NCBI GenBank assembly: GCA_028280115.1 | Contig: JANQMJ010000026.1 | Span: 124,001-188,000 of the forward strand | Source of the DNA: Parvularculaceae bacterium | Lineage (GTDB): Bacteria > Pseudomonadota > Alphaproteobacteria > Caulobacterales > Parvularculaceae | DNA length: 64,000 bases | Direction: 5' to 3' | In this document: in pieces, positions 9,335-17,544 of the stretch | How positions within the stretch are numbered: the first letter of the stretch is position 1 | How the letters are laid out: every line of letters starts with the position of its first letter | Notes under the pieces: generated by a model | Database searches by the model: none | Told to the model about the DNA's origin: nothing | What the model saw: the letters and a program-made list of their open reading frames with translations, nothing else | Program-made: the position numbers and the translations under genes

Positions 9335-9393
9335 ATGGGGTGCGATGCGCGGCTGACGTCTTGATGAACCAGCGCGCCGAATAAGGACGAATG

Positions 9394-10614
9394 ATGAGCG
9401 ATCTTGATGCATTCCGCGCGGAAACGCGGGCCTGGCTTGAAGAAAACTGTCCCAAGGAAATGCGCGACGGCGCCGTCGGCGAGGAGCACATCTGTTGGGG
9501 CGGGCGGGACTGGACGTTTCAGTCCGACGCCCAGCGCGTCTGGCTCGAACGCATGGCGCAAAAGGGCTGGACCGTGCCGGCCTGGCCGAAGGAATATGGC
9601 GGCGGCGGGCTTTCCAAAGAGGAAGTCAAAGTCCTCAAAGCCGAAATGCGCAAGCTGCAGGCGCGCTCGCCGCTGGAAAGCTTCGGCATCTGGATGCTCG
9701 GCCCGGCGCTGTTGAAATACGGAACCCATGAACAAAAGCTGCATTTCCTGCCGCCGATCGCGCGCGGCGAAATCCGCTGGTGTCAGGGCTATTCCGAACC
9801 GGGCGCGGGCTCCGATCTCGCTTCTTTGCAATGCAAATGCGAGGACATTAAAGATGAAGAGGGGGGCGATCACTGGCTGGTCAACGGCCAGAAAACCTGG
9901 ACGTCATACGCCGATATATCCGACTGGATATTCGTCCTGGTGCGCACCGACCCGAAAGCGACCAAGCATAACGGCATTTCCTTTATCCTGATCGACATGG
10001 CCGAAGCGGGCGTTACGACCCGGCCGATCAAACTGATCTCGGGCAAGTCGCCCTTTTGCGAAACGTTTTTCGACGACGTCAAGGTTCCCAAGGAGCATGC
10101 GCCCGGCGTTTCCGCCATTGTCGGCGATCTCAATCGCGGCTGGGACGTGGCGAAATATCTGTTGACCCATGAGCGGGAAATGATCGCCGGCGGGGGCGGG
10201 GGGCTGTTCGGCGGGCGCGGCATCGGCGAGGTCGCGGTCAGCCAGATTGGCCTCGGCGAGGACGGCCGTCTTTCCGATCCCATCCTGCGCGGCAAGATCG
10301 CCCAGGCGGAAATCGACGGCTGGGCGTTTTTGCTGACCCTTGAACGCATGAAGGACGAAGCCAAGGCCGGCCATGGCGTCGGCGCCAACTCGTCGATGCT
10401 CAAATATTACGGCGCTGAGTTCAACAAGCGCCGTTACGAGCTGATGATGGACGCGGGCGGGTCCGACGCGCTGGAATGGGAAGGCGAGCGCTCGAACGAC
10501 GGCAAAATGGCCAAGGCGTGGCTGCGCACCAAAGGCAATTCCATCGAAGGCGGCACCTCGGAAGTGCAGCTCAACATTGTTGCGAAGCGCATTTTGGGGC
10601 TGCCGGATGCGTAA
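9394..10614 (+). CDS. Acyl-CoA dehydrogenase (first of a pair)
   Basis: A 406-residue FAD-dependent acyl-CoA dehydrogenase that introduces the alpha-beta double bond in an acyl-CoA. The core signature (RWCQGYSEPGAGSDLASL) and the C-terminal GGTSEVQLNIVAKRILGLP are typical; the Glu in IEGGTSE is the likely catalytic-base position. ATG 9394 is preferred over 9391 because AAGGA lies six bases before it. The second dehydrogenase at 10800 follows after a repeat-filled gap. Such large/small pairs occur for pimeloyl-CoA and steroid-type substrates, so a heteromeric enzyme is plausible. Confidence 0.92.
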   Translation: MSDLDAFRAETRAWLEENCPKEMRDGAVGEEHICWGGRDWTFQSDAQRVWLERMAQKGWTVPAWPKEYGGGGLSKEEVKVLKAEMRKLQARSPLESFGIWMLGPALLKYGTHEQKLHFLPPIARGEIRWCQGYSEPGAGSDLASLQCKCEDIKDEEGGDHWLVNGQKTWTSYADISDWIFVLVRTDPKATKHNGISFILIDMAEAGVTTRPIKLISGKSPFCETFFDDVKVPKEHAPGVSAIVGDLNRGWDVAKYLLTHEREMIAGGGGGLFGGRGIGEVAVSQIGLGEDGRLSDPILRGKIAQAEIDGWAFLLTLERMKDEAKAGHGVGANSSMLKYYGAEFNKRRYELMMDAGGSDALEWEGERSNDGKMAKAWLRTKGNSIEGGTSEVQLNIVAKRILGLPDA

Positions 10615-10646
10615 CGGTCTGGCGTTGTCCTGTGCGCAACGCAATT

Positions 10647-10767
10647 CCCTCTCCCCTTGGGGGAGAGGGCTAGGGTGAGGGGGCAGGAGCATTTGCGCAG
10701 GGCGCTGGCGTTTCTTCCCCCTCACCCGAAATCAAAGATTTCGACCTCTCCCCGACGGGGAGAGGTG
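10647..10767. repeat. Palindromic intergenic repeat unit inside the acyl-CoA dehydrogenase operon
   Basis: Several nested palindromes fill the gap between the two dehydrogenase genes: CCCTCTCCCC/GGGGAGAGGG around 10647-10669, GGGTGAGGGGG (10673-10683) with CCCCCTCACCC (10717-10727), GAAATC/GATTTC (10728-10742), and CCTCTCCCC/GGGGAGAGG around 10745-10765. The pattern resembles dispersed REP-like elements of proteobacteria. It could form a strong RNA hairpin that affects relative expression of the two genes. Confidence 0.75.
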
Positions 10768-10799
10768 AGCATGACGCAAACTTAGGATGATATATAAAC

Positions 10800-11939
10800 A
10801 TGCCTCTCGTCCTCACTGAAGAACAGGAAATGCTGCGCGATGCGGCGCGCGGCTTTCTCGGCGAAAAAGCACCGGTTTCGGCGCTGCGCAAGCTGCGCGA
10901 CGAAGACAACAAGGACGGCTTTTCCCGCGATCTCTGGAAAGAGATGGCGGAAATGGGCTGGGCCGGGATCGTCGTCGAAGAAGAATTCGGCGGGTCCGAT
11001 TTCGGTTTCGTCGGCGCGGGCGTTCTCGCCGAGGAGATGGGCCGCACCCTGACGGCCTCGCCGTTTTTGTCGACATCGGTCTTGGCCGCGACGGCGCTGA
11101 AAAAAATCGCGTCGGACGCGCACAAGCAGGAACATCTGCCGAAGATCGCGGCCGGCGAAACGCTGTTCGCCCTTGCGGTCGATGAAACCGCCAAGCACGG
11201 CCCCGCCAATATCGCCATGAAAGCGGAAAAAGCCGGCAACGCGTTTAAACTTTCCGGCGACAAGACCTTCGTCGCCGACGGCCATGCCGCCGACAAGATC
11301 ATCGTTGCGGCGCGCACCGCCGGCGCGCCGGGCGAGAAAGACGGCCTGACGCTGTTTCTTGTTGACGCCGCCGCCAAGGGCCTTGCCCGCGAACGCACGG
11401 TCATGGTCGACAGCCGCGGCTTTGCGCGTTTGTCGTTCGACGGCGTGGAAGCGACCGGCGACGACGTTATCGGCGAGGTCGATGGCGGCCATATGGCGCT
11501 GGAAGGCGTTTTAAACGCCGGACGCGCCGGGCTCGCCGCGGAAATGTCCGGCGCCGCGCAACAGGCGTTCAAGATGACTGCGGACTATCTTAAAGAGCGC
11601 ACGCAGTTCGGCCGGGCGCTCGGTTCGTTCCAGGCGCTGCAGCATCGCGCCGCCCATCTTTATTCGGAAATCGAGCTGATGAAATCGGCGGTGCTCAAAG
11701 CCCTGCAGGACCTTGACGCCCATTACGGCATGGCGGGGATCGCCTGTTCGCTGGCCAAGGCCAAGGCCGGCGAGGTCGCCAAGCTCGCCAGCCAGGAGGC
11801 GGTGCAGATGCATGGCGGCATCGGCATGACCGACGAATTCGATATCGGTTTTTACATGAAGCGCATTCGCGTTGCGCAGGAAATGTTCGGCGATGCGGCG
11901 TTTCACGCAGACCGCATGGCCCGGATGCGGGGCTATTGA
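10800..11939 (+). CDS. Acyl-CoA dehydrogenase (second of a pair)
   Basis: This 379-residue protein has the acyl-CoA dehydrogenase fold: an N-terminal helical domain (LTEEQEMLRDAARGFL), a middle beta domain, and a C-terminal helical domain with RTQFGRALGSFQALQH and MHGGIGMTDEFDIGFYMKR. The end lacks the EGTSE-type segment of the first dehydrogenase, as is usual for small subunits of two-component enzymes, so the pair may form one heteromer. ATG 10800 has only a distant AGGA. Its TGA overlaps the ATG of the GNAT gene by one base, indicating translational coupling. Confidence 0.9.
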   Translation: MPLVLTEEQEMLRDAARGFLGEKAPVSALRKLRDEDNKDGFSRDLWKEMAEMGWAGIVVEEEFGGSDFGFVGAGVLAEEMGRTLTASPFLSTSVLAATALKKIASDAHKQEHLPKIAAGETLFALAVDETAKHGPANIAMKAEKAGNAFKLSGDKTFVADGHAADKIIVAARTAGAPGEKDGLTLFLVDAAAKGLARERTVMVDSRGFARLSFDGVEATGDDVIGEVDGGHMALEGVLNAGRAGLAAEMSGAAQQAFKMTADYLKERTQFGRALGSFQALQHRAAHLYSEIELMKSAVLKALQDLDAHYGMAGIACSLAKAKAGEVAKLASQEAVQMHGGIGMTDEFDIGFYMKRIRVAQEMFGDAAFHADRMARMRGY

Positions 11940-12451
11940 TGGAAATACGCCGCGCGAGGCCGGACGACTTGCCGAAGATCGCAGCGCTGCATGCGGCGAG
12001 CTGGAAAGACGCCTATCGGGATATCCTGCCGGCGGACTATCTTGCGGGCCAGGTCGACGACGATTTGCGCGAGCACTGGCGAAACGCGCAAATCGGACCG
12101 CAAGATTGCGTGCTCGTCGCCGTAGAAGACGGAAAAATCGTCGGCTTTATCGGCGTGTGGGTTCGCGATGAAGCGTTTATCGACAATCTGCACGCTGCGC
12201 CGGAAATGCGTTCAAAAGGGATCGGGGCGAAGCTGATGCAGGCGGCCGCGGCGATTTTGCGCGAGCAAGGCGAGCGGACGGCGTATTTGCACGTCATAAC
12301 GGAAAATAAGCGCGCGCTTGGATTTTATGAGCGGCTGGGCGGCGAAGTCACGCAGACGTTAATGCGGGATGTTTTCGGCACGCCCAAGCTTCATTATAAA
12401 GTCGAATGGCGCGACCTTTCGGTTCTTGCGTCATCCAACAGGAGTTCGTGA
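11939..12451 (+). CDS. GNAT family N-acetyltransferase
   Basis: A 170-residue acetyl-CoA-dependent acyltransferase. The acetyl-CoA binding motif (R-S-K-G-I-G-A-K-L, matching the R/Q-x-x-G-x-G/A pattern) is near residue 94, with beta-strand segments VGFIGVWV and YLHVITEN and the typical ALGFYERLGG. ATG 11939 shares its first base with the TGA of the upstream dehydrogenase, so it is translationally coupled. A TTG one codon earlier is an alternative. Substrate unknown. Confidence 0.88.
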   Translation: MEIRRARPDDLPKIAALHAASWKDAYRDILPADYLAGQVDDDLREHWRNAQIGPQDCVLVAVEDGKIVGFIGVWVRDEAFIDNLHAAPEMRSKGIGAKLMQAAAAILREQGERTAYLHVITENKRALGFYERLGGEVTQTLMRDVFGTPKLHYKVEWRDLSVLASSNRSS

Positions 12452-12455
12452 AGTC

Positions 12456-12911
12456 ATGCCGTTCGCAACAACCGAAAACATTTCCGATTTTATCGGCAAG
12501 CAAACCGGCGTTTCCGACTGGATCACCATCGATCAGGATCGCATAACGCAGTTTGCGGAGGTGACCGAGGACCGGCAGTTCATCCATGTGGATCCGGAAG
12601 CGGCCAAGGCGACGCCGTTCGGGACAACCGTCGCGCACGGATTTCTAACGCTTTCCATGCTGTCGCGTTTCGCCGTCGAATGCGCGCTGATCCTCGAAGG
12701 CGATAAAATGTTCGTCAATTACGGTTTCGACAAAGTCCGCATGATCACGCCGGTTAAGTCCGGACAACGCATTCGCGGATCCTTCACGCTGATGTCGGCC
12801 AAGCAGAAAATACCCGGCCAATGGCTGTTCAAATACGCTGTCAAGGTGGAAATCGAAGGCGAGGAAAAGCCGGCGCTGGTCGCCGAATGGCTGTCGATGC
12901 AATTTGTCTGA
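12456..12911 (+). CDS. MaoC family dehydratase (hot-dog hydratase)
   Basis: This 151-residue protein carries the hydratase-2 motif D-R-Q-F-I-H-x-D (residues 39-46) followed by AxxxPFGTTVAHGFLTLSML, the R-specific enoyl-CoA hydratase/NodN-like signature. It probably hydrates enoyl-CoA produced by the two dehydrogenases upstream. ATG 12456 follows CAGGAG by a suitable distance. It lies five bases after the GNAT stop, so it belongs to the same operon. Confidence 0.9.
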   Translation: MPFATTENISDFIGKQTGVSDWITIDQDRITQFAEVTEDRQFIHVDPEAAKATPFGTTVAHGFLTLSMLSRFAVECALILEGDKMFVNYGFDKVRMITPVKSGQRIRGSFTLMSAKQKIPGQWLFKYAVKVEIEGEEKPALVAEWLSMQFV

Positions 12912-12948
12912 GCGGCGCGCTAGGCGGGCCGCGCAGACGATTGGCGTT

Positions 12949-13302
12949 ATGCAACATATTTACGATCTCATCGACGATGTCCCTAAAGGCCAAGTCGCCA
13001 GCTACGGCATGATCGCGAGCCTCTTGCCCGGCGTCGGGCCGCGTCAGGTGGCGCGCGCCATGCGCGCTGCGCCGAAAGGCTCGCCATGGCACCGCATCAT
13101 CACGGCGTCCGGCGCCATGGCCGACCATAGCGGCGCCGAACGCCAACGATCCCTGCTCAAAAAAGAGGGCGTGACACTTAAAAAAAACGGCGCTGTCGAC
13201 TGGCCGGCCCATCGCTGGCGCGGGCCGTCGCCGGCGTGGATCGTAAAAACCGGCGCCGATCCGGAAACAGTGATGGAAATCGTCGCCGGCTGGCGGCGCT
13301 GA
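12949..13302 (+). CDS. Alkyltransferase-like protein (MGMT-family DNA-binding domain)
   Basis: This is a 117-residue protein with the C-terminal domain of O6-alkylguanine-DNA alkyltransferase: VPKGQVASYGMIA, the recognition-helix segment PRQVARAMRA, then PWHRII at 46-51. The acceptor Cys of PCHR is replaced by Trp, the hallmark of Atl proteins, which bind O6-alkylguanine and hand it to nucleotide excision repair without dealkylation. ATG 12949 fits the domain; an in-frame TTG at 12904 would overlap the MaoC gene end. Neither has a clear ribosome site. Confidence 0.88.
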   Translation: MQHIYDLIDDVPKGQVASYGMIASLLPGVGPRQVARAMRAAPKGSPWHRIITASGAMADHSGAERQRSLLKKEGVTLKKNGAVDWPAHRWRGPSPAWIVKTGADPETVMEIVAGWRR

Positions 13303-13368
13303 CAAACGGGTCTGGCGCTTGCGGGCCGGCGTGCTAGGCTCTCGCCTTCTCAACAGGGGAGCACTGTC

Positions 13369-13935
13369 ATGCGGTTCATTGCAGCATCCATTATCGCGGC
13401 GGGCCTTGTCGCCTTTTCCGCGCCGGCCGAGGCGGCGCTCAATTCCTACCTCACCTTGGAAGGACAAACCCAAGGCCAGATTCAGGGAAGCGTGACCCAG
13501 GCGGGACGCGAAGGGACGATCGAAATCTACGGATTTTCCCATGAAGTCATATCGCCGCGCGATGCGTCGTCGGGCCTGCCGACCGGCAAGCGCCAGCACA
13601 AGCCGTTCTCGGTGACCAAGCCGCTCGACAAGGCAACGCCGCTCTTGCTTAACGCCTGGTCGAATAACGAAACGATCGCCAATTTTCGTCTCGATATGTG
13701 GCGGCCGAGCCGGGCGGGAAAAGAATTTCAGTACTATACGATTGAACTCGTCAACGCGACGATCGTATCGATTGAATTGAATTCCGGCGCCGGGCGGACC
13801 GATCCCCATACGGAAACGGTCAGCTTCGCCTATGAAAAGATCATCGTCACCTGGCAGGACGGCGGGATCACCGCCGAGGACGATTGGGAAGCCGCGGCGG
13901 CGCCGGCGCGCCTGCAGCTCAGGCGCAACGATTAA
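13369..13935 (+). CDS. Secreted Hcp-like protein (type VI tube-protein family)
   Basis: This 188-residue protein has an N-terminal signal peptide (cleavage likely after AEA, residue 22). The rest matches the Hcp/EvpC family: NSYLTLEGQTQGQIQG, then the G-T-I-E-I strand, the RQHKPFSVTKPLDKATPLL segment, FRLDMWR, YYTIELVNATI, and TVSFAYEKIIVTW near the end. Canonical Hcp has no signal peptide and forms the T6SS inner tube. No other T6SS gene is nearby, so a periplasmic or secreted role is possible. GGGGAG precedes the ATG. The Hcp assignment rests on motif recognition. Confidence 0.8.
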   Translation: MRFIAASIIAAGLVAFSAPAEAALNSYLTLEGQTQGQIQGSVTQAGREGTIEIYGFSHEVISPRDASSGLPTGKRQHKPFSVTKPLDKATPLLLNAWSNNETIANFRLDMWRPSRAGKEFQYYTIELVNATIVSIELNSGAGRTDPHTETVSFAYEKIIVTWQDGGITAEDDWEAAAAPARLQLRRND

Positions 13936-13959
13936 CAAGCAAAACGCGCGGACTGGAAA

Positions 13960-14655
13960 ATGGCGGAACGCATTGCAGTTGTTTTTGTGCTGTTCCCAAA
14001 CCTCACGCAGCTTGATTTCACCGGGCCGCTGCAGGTCTTATCGCGTCTGCCGGGGGCGGACGTTCATCTGGCGGCCAAAACGCTCGATCCCGTGCCGACG
14101 GATGCGGCGCTGAACATCCCGCCGACCTGCACCTTCGCCGATTGTCCGCCAGCTGACGTCTTATGCGTTCCCGGCGGCTTCGGCGTCGACGAGGCGATGC
14201 TCGACAAAGACCTCATGGAATTCGTGCGCCGCGAAGGGGCGCGGGCGAGATATGTTACGTCGGTGTGCACCGGCGCCTTCGTGCTCGGCGCCGCGGGGCT
14301 CCTCAAAGGCAAACGCGCCACGACCCATTGGGCCTATCACGACGCGCTGGCCGATGTCGGCGCGGTTCCGGTGCGGGCTCGCGTCGTGCGCGATGGAAAC
14401 GTCTTCACCGGCGGCGGCGTGACGGCGGGCATCGACTTTGCCTTCACCCTGGCGGCGGAAATCGCCGGCGAGGATTTCGCCAGCGCGGTCCAACTCGGTC
14501 TTGAATACGACCCGGCCCCGCCGTTCGACGCCGGCTCGCCCGACAAGGCGCCGCCGGATGCGTTGGAGGCGATGACAAAGCGTTACGCCCCGCGCTTTAC
14601 GGCTTTTCGCGCCGCGCTTTCTCGCGCCCTTTCTCGCGCCATGACGAATCCGTAA
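13960..14655 (+). CDS. DJ-1/PfpI family protein, isonitrile-hydratase-like
   Basis: This 231-residue protein of the class I glutamine-amidotransferase-like fold has a nucleophile elbow at SVCTGAFVLG (Cys103) and the following KRATTHW (His123). The segments VLCVPGG (about 68-73) and GGGVTAGIDFAF are typical of isonitrile hydratases and related AraC-linked PfpI domains. No HTH is attached. It starts 24 bases after the Hcp gene. The substrate is inference; glyoxalase-III or amidase-like members share these motifs. Confidence 0.85.
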   Translation: MAERIAVVFVLFPNLTQLDFTGPLQVLSRLPGADVHLAAKTLDPVPTDAALNIPPTCTFADCPPADVLCVPGGFGVDEAMLDKDLMEFVRREGARARYVTSVCTGAFVLGAAGLLKGKRATTHWAYHDALADVGAVPVRARVVRDGNVFTGGGVTAGIDFAFTLAAEIAGEDFASAVQLGLEYDPAPPFDAGSPDKAPPDALEAMTKRYAPRFTAFRAALSRALSRAMTNP

Positions 14656-14733
14656 GATGCGGCGGTCGACAATCGCCGCAAAATCGACGCATAGGATTCA
14701 TATAAACGCGCACCGCATGCTGAGGAGAACGCC

Positions 14734-15288
14734 ATGACGACCACACCCATTCGACTCCTTTTCGCGCTGATCGCCGCCGTCGTTGCGGTTTCCGGCGCGG
14801 CCCAGGCGGCCAAGCCGGCAAAAATCGACCGGCGCGTCGAAAAGGCGCTTACGGAATTTCGCCAGGACATTGGCGGCGCCGATGCGGTGCTCGACAAGGC
14901 GGCGGGATTATTGGTGTTTCCCCTGATCCGAAAGGGCGGCTTGGGCATCGGCGGGGAATACGGCCAGGGCGCCCTGCTCATCGGCGGCGATACCGTCGGT
15001 TATTATTCGACCACCGCCGCCTCCATCGGCTTTCAGATCGGCGGCCAGTCGCGCCGGCAGATCATCGCTTTTCTCGACCAGAGCGCGCTCGACAAGTTCC
15101 GCGCCAGCGAGGGCTGGGAGATCGGCGTCGACGCCTCGGTCGCCGTGATCACCCTCGGCGCCGGCGGGGCGATCGACACGACGCAGCTTAATCAGCCGAT
15201 CGTCGCCTTCGTCTTCGACAACAAGGGACTGATGTATAATCTTTCGCTTGAAGGGTCGAAAATCAATCCGATCCACCGGAACAAATAG
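14734..15288 (+). CDS. SYLF/YSC84-domain exported protein
   Basis: This 184-residue protein has a signal peptide (about residues 1-25, ending AAQA) and a SYLF lipid-binding domain: DRRVEKALTEF, KAAGLLVFPLIRKGGLGIGGEYGQGALL, then GYYSTTAASIGFQIGGQSRRQIIAF. The family binds phosphoinositides in eukaryotes; in bacteria its members are usually periplasmic and of unknown role. GAGGAG lies eight bases before ATG 14734. Confidence 0.88.
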   Translation: MTTTPIRLLFALIAAVVAVSGAAQAAKPAKIDRRVEKALTEFRQDIGGADAVLDKAAGLLVFPLIRKGGLGIGGEYGQGALLIGGDTVGYYSTTAASIGFQIGGQSRRQIIAFLDQSALDKFRASEGWEIGVDASVAVITLGAGGAIDTTQLNQPIVAFVFDNKGLMYNLSLEGSKINPIHRNK

Positions 15289-15291
15289 GCG

Positions 15292-16296
15292 CTAAATCCT
15301 ATCGATCGCCGCAAGATGCGCGCGTTTTTCGCTTTCGCTGAGGAATGAGCCGGCGAAAGAGTTTTTCGCCAGGGTTTTTATATCGTCGCGGCTAAGATCG
15401 AGCGCCTCGATCACCGCCTTGAAATTGTCCATGACATAACCGCCGAAATAGGCGGGATCGTCGGAATTGACCGTGGCGTTGAGGCCGAGATCGAGCATGC
15501 GTTTGAGCGGATGCGCGGTCATGTCGTCGACCACGCACAGCTTGAGATTGGAAAGCGGGCAGACCGTCAGGGTCATCTGCGCGGCGCGCAGGCGCTCGAC
15601 AAGGGCTTCGTCTTCAAGCGCGCGGTTGCCGTGATCGAGCCGGTCGATATGGAGAAGATCGAGCGCTTCGCGCACATAGTCCGGCGGGCCTTCTTCGCCC
15701 GCATGGGCGACGCATTTAAGACCGTGGTCGCGGGCGGCCTTGAAAACCCGTTCGAACTTCGACGGCGGATGGCCCGTCTCGGACGAATCAAGACCGACCG
15801 CCTCGATGCGGTCGAGCCAGCCTTCGGCCTGCTTGAGCGTTGCAAACGCATCGTCTTCCGGCAAATGGCGCAAAAAACACATGATGAGTTTCGACGTCAC
15901 GCCGAACTGCGCCTTCGACAGGGAAAGCGCGGTCAGGATGCCGCTGATCGCCGTATCGAAGGGCACGCCGCGCTGCGTATGGCCCTGGGGATCGAAGAAG
16001 ATCTCCACATGGCGCACATTGTCGGCGCGCACCCGGTTGAGATAGGCCATGGTGAGATCGAAAAAGTCTTCTTCGGTCAGAAGAACGCGCATGCCCTGAT
16101 AATAAATGTCGAGAAAATCCTGCAGATTCGAAAAATTATAGGCGGCGCGCACCGCTTCGACCGACCCGAAGGGAATATCGACCTTGTTGCGCCCGGCGAG
16201 CCGGAACAGCATCTCCGGCTCGAGGCTGCCTTCGATATGCAGATGCAGTTCCGCCTTGGGCAGGCGCGCAGCGTATTCGATAAGCTCTGCGGTCAA
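15292..16296 (-). CDS. Adenine deaminase of the adenosine-deaminase family
   Basis: A 334-residue zinc amidohydrolase. Metal ligands H18 and H20 sit in AELHLHIEGSLEPE; SSETGHPPSKF, AHAGEEGP, the DHGNRA segment and VNSDDPAYFGGY follow in family order. The detailed pattern (IEGSLEPEMLFRLAGRN, NLQDFLDIYYQG, FFDPQGHTQRG) matches the bacterial adenine-deaminase branch (Pseudomonas PA0148 type) rather than classical Add, so purine salvage of adenine to hypoxanthine is the likely role. I chose the TTG at 16296 because it starts just before the first conserved block and after the DUF418 stop (16311); earlier starts would overlap that gene deeply. Confidence 0.85.
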   Translation of the reverse strand: MTAELIEYAARLPKAELHLHIEGSLEPEMLFRLAGRNKVDIPFGSVEAVRAAYNFSNLQDFLDIYYQGMRVLLTEEDFFDLTMAYLNRVRADNVRHVEIFFDPQGHTQRGVPFDTAISGILTALSLSKAQFGVTSKLIMCFLRHLPEDDAFATLKQAEGWLDRIEAVGLDSSETGHPPSKFERVFKAARDHGLKCVAHAGEEGPPDYVREALDLLHIDRLDHGNRALEDEALVERLRAAQMTLTVCPLSNLKLCVVDDMTAHPLKRMLDLGLNATVNSDDPAYFGGYVMDNFKAVIEALDLSRDDIKTLAKNSFAGSFLSESEKRAHLAAIDRI

Positions 16297-16310
16297 TTCA
16301 TCCCGCCCTG

Positions 16311-17516
16311 TTACCGGAGGATCGGTTGCGCGCGCCCATAGGTCAGGGTGCGCCACAGCCATTCGAACGGGCCGAAGCGGAACAGCGCAAGCCAGATCGG
16401 CGACCAGACGAGAATGAACAGCCACACGCCGGCGACCACTTTGGCAAGGCCGTCAAAGCCCATGGTTCCGATCTTCCCAAGGCCCGGGGGACCGTAGAAA
16501 ATGAAAACCCCGATGAAAGTCGAAGCAAGATAGTTGGTCAGCGCCATTCGGCCCGCGGCCGCAAACGGCGCGCGCAGCGGCTTGAGTTTGGCGATGGTGC
16601 ACAGTCCCATCACCAGCGCCGCGTAGCCGAAAGACTGGACGAGGCTCGCCCAATAAAGCGCGGCGCTGCTGGGATAGGATTGGAGCATGTCGAAACCGGC
16701 GCTCATCGAATGTTGCGCCGCCCAGTAAGAGCCCGCCGCGCCGATCCCGGCGCAGGCCGCGCCAAGGCCGAAATAAACGCCGGCGGACCAGCGCAGGGTC
16801 AGGAAACCGCTTTTGTAAAGCGCCATGCCGGCCATCATGATCCCGATCGTGCGCAGGGCGAAGATAAGCCCCTGCATGATTTGCGACATGAACGAATCGA
16901 ACGCCGTCGGCCCGACCCGCTCAAAAAAGCCGCTGCGATAGAGTTCGAACTCTTCTTCAAGCGCGTCCGGCGGCGGCGCCCACATTTGCGCGATCATCGT
17001 GTCCAGTTCTTCGGGCGACATGTATTGGAAGGCGAACTGCTGTGCGTAAAGAACGCCGAAGTTCAAAGCGATCAAAACCGCCGCGACGATCAACAGCCGG
17101 CGCGGCGTCCAGGTCCGCGCGCCGGCGACGATCAGCCCCGCAATCGCGTAGGGAACGAGAATGTCGCCGTACCAGAAAACGTAATTATGGATCATGCCGA
17201 TGACGAACAGCCAGAACATGCGCGTGCGGTGGATCGCGGTTTTCGGGCTTGGTTTTTCCTCGCCGACCATGAGCACGACGCCGGCGCCGAACATGGCGGT
17301 GAACAGCGTGATGAACTTCATCTGAAACAGCGTTTCCGACACCGTCCACCAAAAGGCGCCGCCCTGTCGATAGAGTTCGGGAACGATGGTCGGATTGCTG
17401 ATCGCGTACCAGGGAAAGCCGAAGGCCAAAATGTTGACGGCGAAAATCCCTAAAATGGCGACGCCGCGTAAAACGTCGAGGCTTTCAAATCGTTCCTGGC
17501 GGGGGCCGGCTTGCAT
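16311..17516 (-). CDS. DUF418-domain integral membrane protein
   Basis: A 401-residue multi-pass membrane protein. The N-terminal block RFESLDVLRGVAILGIFAVNI and the C-terminal DUF418 stretch (FAAAGRMALTNYLASTFIGVFIFYG, then WSPIWLALFRFGPFEWLWRTLTYG) are diagnostic. The fold relates to acyltransferase-3 proteins and the function is not established. GAGGAG sits before ATG 17516. It is followed after 14 bases by the adenine deaminase gene, so the two are likely one transcript. Confidence 0.9.
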   Translation of the reverse strand: MQAGPRQERFESLDVLRGVAILGIFAVNILAFGFPWYAISNPTIVPELYRQGGAFWWTVSETLFQMKFITLFTAMFGAGVVLMVGEEKPSPKTAIHRTRMFWLFVIGMIHNYVFWYGDILVPYAIAGLIVAGARTWTPRRLLIVAAVLIALNFGVLYAQQFAFQYMSPEELDTMIAQMWAPPPDALEEEFELYRSGFFERVGPTAFDSFMSQIMQGLIFALRTIGIMMAGMALYKSGFLTLRWSAGVYFGLGAACAGIGAAGSYWAAQHSMSAGFDMLQSYPSSAALYWASLVQSFGYAALVMGLCTIAKLKPLRAPFAAAGRMALTNYLASTFIGVFIFYGPPGLGKIGTMGFDGLAKVVAGVWLFILVWSPIWLALFRFGPFEWLWRTLTYGRAQPILR

Positions 17517-17544
17517 GGCCGCTCCTCAAATCGGTTGGGCGATA

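Noticed and set aside
16326..17453. 375-codon open frame opposite the DUF418 gene
   Set aside because: Shadow frame rich in Arg, His and Gln with no membrane or enzyme signature; the opposite strand has the DUF418 protein.
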